The notes under the pieces were generated by a model. That model was not told where the DNA came from. It saw only the letters and a program-made list of their open reading frames with translations, and made no database searches. A stretch of DNA of 7,079 nucleotides. It comes from Pseudomonadota bacterium. GTDB lineage: Bacteria > Pseudomonadota > Alphaproteobacteria > Caulobacterales > Caulobacteraceae. Below are positions 1 through 6,600 of the stretch, piece after piece. A program made the translations under genes and the position numbers. The stretch is taken from NCBI GenBank assembly GCA_023416055.1, contig JAEZIH010000072.1:1-7079 (forward strand), in the 5' to 3' direction. How positions within the stretch are numbered: the first letter of the stretch is position 1; each line of letters begins with the position of its first letter.

Positions 1-210
<210 letters not shown>

Positions 211-226
211 GGCCGCCCGACCGTGG

Positions 227-784
227 TCAGGCCGCGTTGGCGGCCTTGGCGCTCAGCTTGTCCTGGTGGGCGCGCATGCCCTTGGCGATCAGCTCGGCCG
301 CCTCGCCGGCGTCGCCCCAGCCCTTCACCGTGACCGACTTGCCCTTCTCCAGGTCCTTGTAGCGGGTGAAGAAGTGCTCGATCTGCTCGACCAGGATGGC
401 GGGCAGCTGACGGTAGCTGGCGATGTCGGTGTAGTAGGGGTTCAGCTTGTCGACCGGCACGGCGAGGATCTTCTCGTCGCCGCCGGCTTCGTCGACCATC
501 TTCAGCACGCCGATCGGGCGCGAACGGATGATGCAGCCCGGCACCACGGGGGTGGGGTTCAGGACGATCACGTCGCAAGGATCGCCGTCGTCCGAAAGGG
601 TGTGCGGGATGAAGCCGTAATTGCCCGGATAGTACATCGCCGTGTGCAGGAAGCGGTCGACGAACAGGGCGCCGGAGGCCTTGTCCATCTCGTATTTCAC
701 CGGCAGGCCGCCCTGCGGGATCTCGACGACGACGTTGACGTCCCAGGGCGGATTGGGGCCGGCGGGGATGGCGTCGATGTTCAT
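227..784 (-). CDS. ppa: Inorganic pyrophosphatase, family I
   Basis: The 185-residue soluble enzyme hydrolyses pyrophosphate to two phosphates in the cytoplasm, pulling forward nucleic acid, protein and lipid synthesis. The family I signature D-G-D-P-C-D-V is at residues 66-72, giving metal-binding Asp66, Asp68 and Asp71. Asp98 and Asp103 in the [11 protein letters not shown] segment match the other two conserved Asp. [10 protein letters not shown] (51-60) and YKDLEKGK (142-149) are further family hallmarks. Length is close to the roughly 175 residues of E. coli Ppa. The start at 784 gives the usual alphaproteobacterial N terminus ([22 protein letters not shown]). The ribosome binding site is weak: only a GAG about 8-10 nt upstream in GACGAGCCCTGTC. 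The gene is divergent from the DUF599 gene across a 135-bp spacer. No part of the protein looks damaged and all catalytic residues are present. Confidence 0.97.
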   Translation of the reverse strand: MNIDAIPAGPNPPWDVNVVVEIPQGGLPVKYEMDKASGALFVDRFLHTAMYYPGNYGFIPHTLSDDGDPCDVIVLNPTPVVPGCIIRSRPIGVLKMVDEAGGDEKILAVPVDKLNPYYTDIASYRQLPAILVEQIEHFFTRYKDLEKGKSVTVKGWGDAGEAAELIAKGMRAHQDKLSAKAANAA

Positions 785-827
785 GACAGGGCTCGTCTAT
801 GCTGCACTGCGATACGGGAAGGCGGGC

Positions 828-856
828 GTGATAGGCTCGCAAGGCGTCCGAAGCAA
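828..856 (-). promoter_or_regulatory. Possible ppa promoter
   Basis: On the minus strand, TTGCTTC (complement of 850-856) and CCTATCAC (complement of 828-835) are separated by 14 nt. That fits the spacing of the Caulobacter housekeeping pattern TTGACGS-N10-14-GCTANAWC, though several positions mismatch. It would start transcription about 50 nt before the ppa ATG. This rests on inspection only. Confidence 0.25.
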
Positions 857-865
857 GGCGGACTT

Positions 866-886
866 GCCCGCCGCGGCCCGGCGGGC
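866..886. other. Perfect 8-bp GC-rich inverted repeat upstream of the DUF599 gene
   Basis: GCCCGCCG (866-873) and CGGCGGGC (879-886) are exact reverse complements around a 5-nt loop. The element lies 33 nt before the ATG at 920 in the divergent ppa/DUF599 spacer. No T tract follows on either strand, so it does not look like a terminator. It could be an mRNA leader hairpin, a protein-binding palindrome, or a by-product of high GC content. Confidence 0.35.
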
Positions 887-919
887 CATGCCCTTGGTCC
901 GGATTGAATTGGAGCGGTC

Positions 920-1615
920 ATGACGCTTGCGGACGGCCTCGCCCTCGCCCTGTTCCTGCTGTGCTGGCTCGGCTACGGGCCGTTGCTGGCCGTGCTGGCG
1001 CGCCGCAGCGGCTCGCTGAACGACGACATGATGGTGGTCCGCCGGGCCTGGATGATGGCCATGACCCATCGCGAGGTGCGCATCGTCGACAGCCAGTTGA
1101 TGGGCCACACCATCAACTCCGGCGGCTTCTTCGCCTCGACCAACCTGCTGCTGATCGCCGCCGTGGCCGGCATCCTGTTCGGCGGCGAGCAGGCCCTGCA
1201 GGGCGTGGCGGCGGTCGGCGAGGCGGCGCCGACCCGCATCCTCGAGGCCAAGCTCGCCCTGGTGCTGCTCTGCCTCGCCCGCGGCCTGCTCGATTTCATC
1301 TGGTCGATTCGCCAGATGAACTACGCCCTGGCCCTGATCGGGGCTGCGCCTGAGGTGCATACGGAGTCCGACCGCGCGGCCCTGGGCGAGGCGGCGGGAC
1401 GGCTGCTCAATCCCGCCCTCAGCGCCTTCAGTCAGGGGGTGCGCGGCTATTATTTCGCGCTCGCGGCGGCCGCCTGGCTGTTCGGCCCCCTGTGGCTGGC
1501 GCTGGGCGTGGCGGCGGCGTTCTGCCTGCTGGTCTGGCGTCAGGCGGCCTCGCCCGCCGCCCAGGCGGTGCGCGCCGCGCGCCGGTTGCTGGAGCCGCAT
1601 CTTCCCGAACGGTGA
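920..1615 (+). CDS. DUF599 family integral membrane protein
   Basis: This 231-residue protein matches the DUF599 pattern as I know it: a first membrane segment (about 5-27), then RRAWMMAMTHREVRIVDSQLMGHTINSGGFFASTNLLL (41-78), the conserved core with the arginine-rich stretch, IVDSQL and FFAST. Further hydrophobic segments are at about 68-88, 112-130 and 178-206, so about four membrane spans in the inner membrane. The C-terminal tail is Ala/Arg-rich. The function of the family is not established and I do not assign one. The ATG at 920 is supported by a good ribosome binding site, GGAG at 911-914, five bases upstream. The gene stands alone: ppa is divergent to its left, and the next gene on its right is on the other strand. 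No clear terminator directly follows; readthrough would end at the strong terminator at 1823-1850. Confidence 0.88.
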   Translation: MTLADGLALALFLLCWLGYGPLLAVLARRSGSLNDDMMVVRRAWMMAMTHREVRIVDSQLMGHTINSGGFFASTNLLLIAAVAGILFGGEQALQGVAAVGEAAPTRILEAKLALVLLCLARGLLDFIWSIRQMNYALALIGAAPEVHTESDRAALGEAAGRLLNPALSAFSQGVRGYYFALAAAAWLFGPLWLALGVAAAFCLLVWRQAASPAAQAVRAARRLLEPHLPER

Positions 1616-1732
1616 CGCTTTTTCGCAGTCGCGCCCGTCGTGGGCGGCTTCAACCCCTGAAAACGGTTACATCCAGTGATTATGGGTGAAGACCGCCGTT
1701 ACAACGCGTGAACGCAGGTGCGAAATAACCGG
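1616..1732. other. Intergenic stretch after the DUF599 gene
   Basis: No gene is seen. A 5-bp hairpin (CGCCC 1632-1636, GGGCG 1642-1646) is not followed by a T tract, so it is a poor terminator. The segment from about 1660 to 1732 is visibly less GC-rich than the flanking genes, as expected ahead of the promoter at 1733. Confidence 0.4.
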
Positions 1733-1761
1733 TTGACGGTTTGTGCACCGCACACTAGCTT
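1733..1761 (+). promoter_or_regulatory. Promoter of the putative small RNA
   Basis: TTGACGG at 1733-1739 is an excellent alphaproteobacterial -35 box. After 14 nt comes ACTAGCTT (1754-1761), which resembles the Caulobacter -10 pattern GCTANAWC; read the E. coli way, it is TTGACG, 17 nt, TAGCTT. The predicted start is about 1766-1770, just before the first hairpin. There is no + strand protein gene downstream, which is what points to an RNA gene. Confidence 0.55.
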
Positions 1762-1765
1762 TCCT

Positions 1766-1850
1766 TTCGACGCCTCGCGGCGTCATGCCCTTCCTGGGCG
1801 TTTCCTCCCTAAAGACTTCCATGCCGCGCCTCCGGGCGCGGCTTTTTTTT
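1766..1850 (+). ncRNA. Putative trans-acting small RNA, about 80-85 nt
   Basis: The segment has the layout of a free-standing bacterial sRNA. Hairpin 1 is GACGCC/GGCGTC (1769-1774 and 1779-1784) with loop TCGC. Hairpin 2 is GCCC/GGGC (1787-1790 and 1796-1799) with pyrimidine loop TTCCT. A 23-nt unpaired stretch (1800-1822) contains TTTCCTCCCT and ACTTCC, which could pair with purine-rich ribosome binding sites. It ends in a perfect intrinsic terminator. CU-rich anti-Shine-Dalgarno loops are typical of several alphaproteobacterial sRNAs (for example the CCUCCUCCC-bearing CcsR group), but I cannot assign this one to a named family. Alternatively it is only the 3' UTR and terminator of the DUF599 transcript, or an sRNA processed from it. 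No riboswitch or leader role is likely, because the next gene is antisense. Confidence 0.55.
1823..1850 (+). terminator. Rho-independent terminator
   Basis: A perfect 8-bp stem GCCGCGCC (1823-1830) / GGCGCGGC (1835-1842) with loop TCCG is followed by eight T (1843-1850). It acts on the + strand, ending the putative sRNA and possibly DUF599 readthrough. The last two T overlap the stop codon of the convergent gene (TAA on the minus strand, 1849-1851). On the minus strand no T tract follows the hairpin, so it is one-directional. Confidence 0.9.
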
Positions 1851-2715
1851 ACGCGCCGCCGTAAGCGGTCGGATCGGTCAGCAGCTCGGCGATGACCCGC
1901 TCGACGCCGGCGGCGCAGCGCGGCCATCCCCGCCCCGGCCGGCCGGTCGCCTCGTCCAGATAGAGGGCGCGGTTCAGCTCCACCTGCACGGCGTGAAAGC
2001 CCGCATCAGGCCGGCCCCAGGTCTGGGTGGTCCAGCCGCCGGAATAGGGCTGGTTCAGCGCCACCCTCCAGCCCAGCGCCTCGAACGAGCGGCGAAGCCG
2101 GCGGGTCAGGGCGGCGGCGCAGGACGAGCCGTGCCGGTCGCCCAGCACCACGTCCGGTCCCCTCGCCCCGCCGGCCGCCCGCGAAGGCATGGAGTGCCAG
2201 TCGACCAGCACCGCCTCGCCGCAGCGCGCCTTCGCCTCATGCATCATGCGGGCAAGAGCCTCGTGATAGGGGGCGTGCACCGCCGTCAGCCGCGCCCTCG
2301 CTTCCTGCAGGCCCAGCCGCCGGCCGTAGAGGGGGCGTCCGTCGCCGGTCAGCCTCGGCACCACGCCATAGCCCGCGGCGGCGCGGGGCGACGGCGCGCG
2401 GCCCTCCAGTCCCTCGATCAGGGCCGGGTCCAGATCGTCCGCGTCGCGGTTGAGATCGACATAGGCCCGCCCGATGCGGCCCAGCAGCAGGCCCGCGCCT
2501 CCCGCCGTCCCCGGCGCGATCAGCCGGTCGACCAGGGCGTCCTCGGCGCTGCGCAGGCTGGGCCCTGACAGGTCAGGCGCAGCCTCCATGTCCGCCGGAT
2601 AGACGGCGCCGGAGTGGGGCGAAGCGAAGACGAAACGCCCCGGCGCGGGCGCCTCGACGAGCCGGAACGGCGCTTCCGCCGTCGCCCCGCCGCCGTTCTC
2701 CGCGCCCTCGACCAT
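1849..2715 (-). CDS. N-formylglutamate amidohydrolase family protein
   Basis: This is a 288-residue member of the family that removes formate from N-formyl amino acids; the type reaction is N-formyl-L-glutamate to glutamate plus formate, last step of one histidine degradation route. Family motifs run in order: FASPHSGAVYP (30-40), YVDLNRDADDLDP (85-97), YHEAL (150-154), VDWHSMP (171-177), VLGDRHGSSC (190-199), NQPYSGGWTTQTWGRP (221-236) and VQVELNRALYLDE (243-255). The His, Asp and Glu residues in these suit a metal-dependent amidohydrolase. The frame extends to an ATG at 2793, but that start and the one at 2778 have no ribosome binding site. The ATG at 2715 is preceded by AAGGGAG three bases upstream and gives normal family length, so I chose it. 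No hut genes are nearby, so the true substrate is uncertain. It is divergent from cpdR. Confidence 0.9.
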   Translation of the reverse strand: MVEGAENGGGATAEAPFRLVEAPAPGRFVFASPHSGAVYPADMEAAPDLSGPSLRSAEDALVDRLIAPGTAGGAGLLLGRIGRAYVDLNRDADDLDPALIEGLEGRAPSPRAAAGYGVVPRLTGDGRPLYGRRLGLQEARARLTAVHAPYHEALARMMHEAKARCGEAVLVDWHSMPSRAAGGARGPDVVLGDRHGSSCAAALTRRLRRSFEALGWRVALNQPYSGGWTTQTWGRPDAGFHAVQVELNRALYLDEATGRPGRGWPRCAAGVERVIAELLTDPTAYGGA

Positions 2716-2850
2716 GCGCTCCCTTAGCCTGTTTCGCCCAACCGTCCACAGTTTCCCGCCCGCGCGGACACTCGCCATACCGGGGATTTTCATGGCGAAT
2801 TTACCGATGTCGACATAGCTTCGCCGTCAACAAGACGGGGCGAAAACCAC
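2716..2850. promoter_or_regulatory. Divergent regulatory spacer between the amidohydrolase gene and cpdR
   Basis: This 135-bp spacer must hold both promoters. For cpdR, a TAGCTT at 2816-2821 repeats the -10 box seen at 1756-1761, but the -35 at 17-nt spacing (TGGCGA, 2793-2798) is poor. I see no clear CtrA site (TTAA-N7-TTAA), although cpdR is cell-cycle controlled in Caulobacter. The stretch at about 2788-2821 is AT-richer than its surroundings. Confidence 0.4.
2820..2844 (+). promoter_or_regulatory. Hairpin over the cpdR ribosome binding site
   Basis: TTCGCCGTC (2820-2828) can pair with GACGG..CGAA (2834-2838 and 2841-2844): nine base pairs with a two-G bulge and loop AACAA. The G-run 2837-2840, the only Shine-Dalgarno-like sequence before the ATG at 2851, lies in the right arm and would be masked. 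If transcription starts near 2828, as the weak -10 box at 2816 would predict, the left arm would not be in the mRNA. Confidence 0.35.
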
Positions 2851-3207
2851 ATGGCGCGCATTCTCCTGGCCGAGGACGATCACTCGCTTCGGGGCTTCCT
2901 GACGCGGGCGCTCGAGCGGGCCGGACATTCGGTGGTCGACTGCGAGAACGGCGACGACGCCATCGACGCCCTCGACCAGGGGCCGTGGGACCTGCTGCTC
3001 ACCGACATCGTCATGCCCGGCGCCGACGGCATCGAGGTGGCGCGCATCGCCGCCGCCCGCCAGCCCGGCATCCGCATCATGTTCATCACCGGCTTCGCCG
3101 CCGTGGCGCTGTCCGCGGCCCAGGCCAGTCCCCAGGCCAAGGTGCTGTCAAAGCCCGTCCACCTGCGCGACCTGGTCGGCGAGGTCGAGCGGATGGTGGC
3201 CGCCTGA
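2851..3207 (+). CDS. cpdR: CpdR-like single-domain response regulator
   Basis: The protein is 118 residues, a lone receiver domain with no output domain. The acidic pocket is Glu8-Asp9-Asp10, the phospho-acceptor is Asp52 in LLLTDIVMPGADGIE, Thr80 is in FITGFAAVAL, and Lys101 is in VLSKPVHLRDLV. The ILLAEDD..LRGFL, TDIVMPG.DGIE, IMFITGFAAVAL and QAKVLSKP.HL.DLV segments are those of CpdR, the Caulobacter cell-cycle regulator. There, the CckA-ChpT phosphorelay phosphorylates CpdR; the unphosphorylated form goes to the cell pole, binds ClpXP and primes it to degrade substrates including PdeA and, through further adaptors, CtrA. The C terminus ends MVAA, like the Ala-Ala ends of ClpXP substrates, consistent with CpdR itself being degraded. 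The ATG at 2851 is the only sensible start; its ribosome binding site (GGGG, 2837-2840) is weak and may be hidden in a hairpin. Confidence 0.93.
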   Translation: MARILLAEDDHSLRGFLTRALERAGHSVVDCENGDDAIDALDQGPWDLLLTDIVMPGADGIEVARIAAARQPGIRIMFITGFAAVALSAAQASPQAKVLSKPVHLRDLVGEVERMVAA

Positions 3208-3249
3208 GGCTTGCCGCCGCGGAGGCGTTGAAGATCAGCCGTTTGCCCC

Positions 3250-3278
3250 TTGCGGTCGGCGGCGAGGCCGGGTTATAG
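3250..3278 (+). promoter_or_regulatory. Promoter of the tRNA-Val gene
   Basis: TTGCGG (3250-3255), a 17-nt spacer and TTATAG (3273-3278) form a credible housekeeping promoter 45 bp before the tRNA. A GC-rich run (CGCGCC) follows the -10 box, the sort of discriminator found at stable-RNA promoters under stringent control. The predicted start near 3286 would give a leader of about 37 nt for removal by RNase P. Confidence 0.55.
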
Positions 3279-3322
3279 ACCGCGCCTTCCCGCCCCCGGG
3301 GCACCCCGAGGGCCGTCACGGC

Positions 3323-3397
<75 letters not shown>

Positions 3398-3661
3398 TTC
3401 TCTCCCAACACATTGCTAGCGTTGAGGAAACCGCTCTCGGGCGGTCGATTGCGCGCGTTTGCGGTTTGGCGGCGCGCGGCAGGGCGAGGCGGGGGCGAAT
3501 GATGCGGTTCCCCTGAGTCGCTTGCTTCACGGGTGCGTCAACCTGTCAAGAAAACATACCTTGCGTATGGCGAGGCTGTGGGTGATCACGGTTTTTTTAG
3601 CGTGCCGGCGTCAGACTGGGGGGCCTGCGCGCGCAGCTACTGTGGCGTGGGGATTAGTGTG
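3398..3661. other. Intergenic region between tRNA-Val and the Ig-repeat gene
   Basis: No convincing gene is present in these 264 bp. Visible elements are a 5-bp hairpin ACCGC/GCGGT (3430-3445); a GANTC methylation-type site (GAGTC) near 3515; an inverted repeat CATAC-N5-GTATG (3555-3569); the palindrome GTGATCAC (3582-3589); and a seven-T run (3592-3598). The part from about 3535 to 3600 is less GC-rich than the flanks and probably contains the promoter of the next gene, but I cannot pick a clean -35/-10 pair. A small frame ending TGA at 3660-3662 overlaps the next ATG by one base; it has no ribosome binding site or recognisable product. Confidence 0.5.
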
Positions 3662-6600
3662 ATGACGGCGACGGTCACGAGCCTTTGGGCCCGGGTGCGG
3701 GCGTTTGCGCGCGGTGGTCTGATTGTGGCGGTTCTGGGCCTCTGGGCCGGACCCGCGCTGGCCGGCGGAGCAACGTCCGGCGCACCCGCTTCCACGCCTG
3801 TCGATGCGGCCCTGGCTGCGTCCGCCGCTGCAGCCCTGCCCACTGCGGCCCCCGCCGTTTCCGCCTCGCCCGCCCCGGCCGCGCTCCAGAGCGCGCCGAT
3901 GACCGGCATCGAGGTCGTAGACGGCGTGCTTTACAACTCGGTCTGGTACTCGACCAAACCGGTCACGAGCTTCCACGGGCTCGTCCCCGAGGGCGCCACC
4001 GACCTCCGGTTCATTGTCAACGGAACGACTTACGCCCAGCCGGTCCCGCAGGGGCGCGTATGGGGACCGATCAGTTTCGCTCTTCCGCACGGCGGCCCTC
4101 ACAGCGTCTGGATCCGCTACAAATCCGCCTCCGGCGTGGATCTCGGTTCGGGCCTCAACAACCTGTATGTGGACCTCGACTTCCCGACGGTCACCTTTGT
4201 GCCGCCGCCCGCGTCACCCGCCCAGGAAGAAGTCACCTTCACCGTCCAGTTCAGCCGCCAGGTGAACTGGACGACCATTCCGAACAGCCAGTTCTTCGTT
4301 ACAGGGACGGGCGGCGCGGCCGGGACGGTGGCCGGCGTCACGCTGAACGCCGACAGGACGCAGGCTTCAGTCCGGGTCCGCCCCACCGGGGAGGGGACCA
4401 TCCAGCTTAATCTGAGATCCGGCGTTCGGACGGGACCGCATACAGTTCAGGCCGCAACATCGGCCAATTACGCCGTCGATCGCAAGGCGCCGAGCACGCC
4501 CGTTCTCGTGGAGCCGGTTGAGGGCCAGATCCTGGGCCTGAACTCCAGGGTCCAGGCGACCGGAGATCCGGGCAGCCGCCTGAGAGTCTACCTGAACGGC
4601 GTGCACCGGTGGAACTCGAACTTCAGCGAGTCGGGAACATGGGGCATCTCCGCGCAGGTCTTCCCGGAGGGTGAGAACACGATCTATCTGGAAGGCTACG
4701 ACGATGCCGGAAACGTTTCGGCCGCCTCGCCGACGGTGCGGTTCACGGTGGATCTGACCCCGCCGTCGACGCCGGTGGTGGTGTCGCCAGCCGCCAACGG
4801 AACCGTCTCGGTCGCGAACCCGACCATCAGTGGCATCGCGGAGGGGGGGTCCCGCGTCACCGTCAATCTTGACGGCGCCGACGTCGCCACCACCCTGACC
4901 TCGCCCGGGGTGACCTGGAGCTATACCCCGTCCGCCCTGGCGGACGGCGTGCATACGCTGACGGTGCGCGCCACGGACGCGGCGGGCAACTCGTCCGCCA
5001 CCTCGGGGGCGGTCCAGTTTACCGTGGCCGTTCCGCCGACCACGCCGGTCATTACGAGCCAGGCCGGGGGCACGATCTACACCCTGCCGACTTTCACAGG
5101 CACGGCGCAGCCGAACATGACCGTCACCCTGTATGAAGGGGATACGGTTGTGGCGACCACCACATCGAGCAGCACCGGGGCCTGGAGCCTGGCGCTGACC
5201 AGCCTGACCCCGGGCTCCCATACCTTCACCCTCCGCGCCATCAAGCCGTCGGGGGGCGCCAGCGCCCCGAGGACATTCTCGATTGCCTATTTGCCCGTTC
5301 TGAGCCGACTCGATGTCCTGCTCCTGACTGAGACCGGGACGGTCAGCGGAACGGCCAGGACCAACACCGCCACGCCAACGGTCGGCGGTCAGCTGACCGA
5401 TGGCCAGACGGCGGGCCGCGTGAGCGTGTATGTTGACGCGATCCTTGTCGGGCAGGTCGATGCGACGGGGGGGCAGTGGAGCTTTACGCTGCCCACCCTG
5501 GCGCAAGGCGCGCGCAGTATTCAGGCGACGTACGTCAACGCGATCGGTCAGCAGTCCCAGGTCTCGGGCGCCCTGTCCCTCATTGTCGACACCATCGCGC
5601 CGAGCCTGACCAGCATGGTCATTCAGCCCGCGCCCGCAAACCAGGTTGAGGTGACCTACACGCTGACGTTCAGCGAGCCGGTCACCGCCCCGGGAATTGA
5701 GGCCCTCTTCCTGCGGACCTACGGAGCCGTCTGGGCCAGCGTGAAGAGTGTGTCCGGCTCCGGAACCACCGGCTTGCAGGTGGTCGTCCAGCATGAGCGG
5801 GGAGTCGGTTCCGTCCGCCTCGAAACCGTCGCCAACGGAATTCGCGATCTGGCTGGCAATCCGCTGCCGCCCTATACGACCGGCCCCCTCCGCTCGGTCG
5901 ATCTTTCGCCGCCATCGGCCCCGCAGATCGATCCGGTTCCTGCGTGGATTGCGACCCGGACTCCGACCGTCTCCGGGACGGCGGAATACGGATCGACGGT
6001 CAGGGTCGTTGTGAACGGCGGGACGGCCCGCACGATCCCCACCACGGACTCGGTCTGGAGCTTTACCCTGGACCCTCTCACCGACGGCGCTCATACGGTT
6101 TCGGTGACGGCCGTGGATGCGGCGGGCAACGCCTCGCAGGCCACGTCGATCACCCTCAATGTCGACGCCACGCGTCCGGCCAAGCCGACGATGAATGCTT
6201 TTAACCCCTTCCAGTCCGCGACCGCGACCCCGACCATTTCGGGCACGGCGGAAGCCGGTTCGACGGTGACGGTTCTCGTCGACAACGTTGCGGTCGGCAC
6301 CGTCACCGCAACCGACGGGACCTGGAGCTTCATCCCGCCCCCCCTGGCGGAAGGCGACCACTACGCGTCGGCGACGGCGACCGATGCGGCGGGCAACGTC
6401 TCACTGACAGCAGCGGCTGTCTCCGTCCTGATCGACACCACGCCGCCCGTCGCGCCGGTGCTTGATCCGCTCCCGGCCCTGACCCGGAATCGTCGTCCGA
6501 CGATCACGGGCAGCACGGAACCCGGGTCGAGGCCGATTATCAGCGTCGACGGCGTCCAGGTCGGCTATATAAATTGGCCGGCCGGTCCCTGGAGCTACAC

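Noticed and set aside
230..245. Hairpin GGCCGC-GTTG-GCGGCC between the thiolase and ppa stops as a shared terminator
   Set aside because: It lies within the last ppa codons (Ala-Ala-Asn-Ala-Ala) and no T tract follows on either strand.
797..1600. A 267-codon minus-strand frame opposite the DUF599 gene
   Set aside because: It is Gln/Arg/Gly-rich with no motif, while the + strand frame has a good ribosome binding site, membrane segments and family motifs.
1785..1860. A small + frame starting ATGCCCTTCCTG inside the putative sRNA
   Set aside because: It has no ribosome binding site, begins between two hairpins, and runs through the terminator into antisense of the amidohydrolase gene.
3685..4410. 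A 241-codon + strand frame, Arg/Pro-rich
   Set aside because: It is a different frame of the same strand as the exoprotein gene and has no recognisable motif; the frame from 3662 explains the region.
4367..6361. A 664-codon open frame on the minus strand, rich in Arg, Gly and Asp
   Set aside because: It lies opposite the true Ig-repeat frame. Strong G/C bias at third positions of the + gene removes stops on the other strand, and the repetitive Arg/Gly/Asp-rich product has no domain pattern. The + frame has a signal peptide and clear domains.
6562..6575. AT-rich TATATAAATT as an internal promoter in the exoprotein gene
   Set aside because: No matching -35 box was seen, and the frame continues normally through it (Gly-Tyr-Ile-Asn-Trp). 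It only marks local divergence of this repeat unit.
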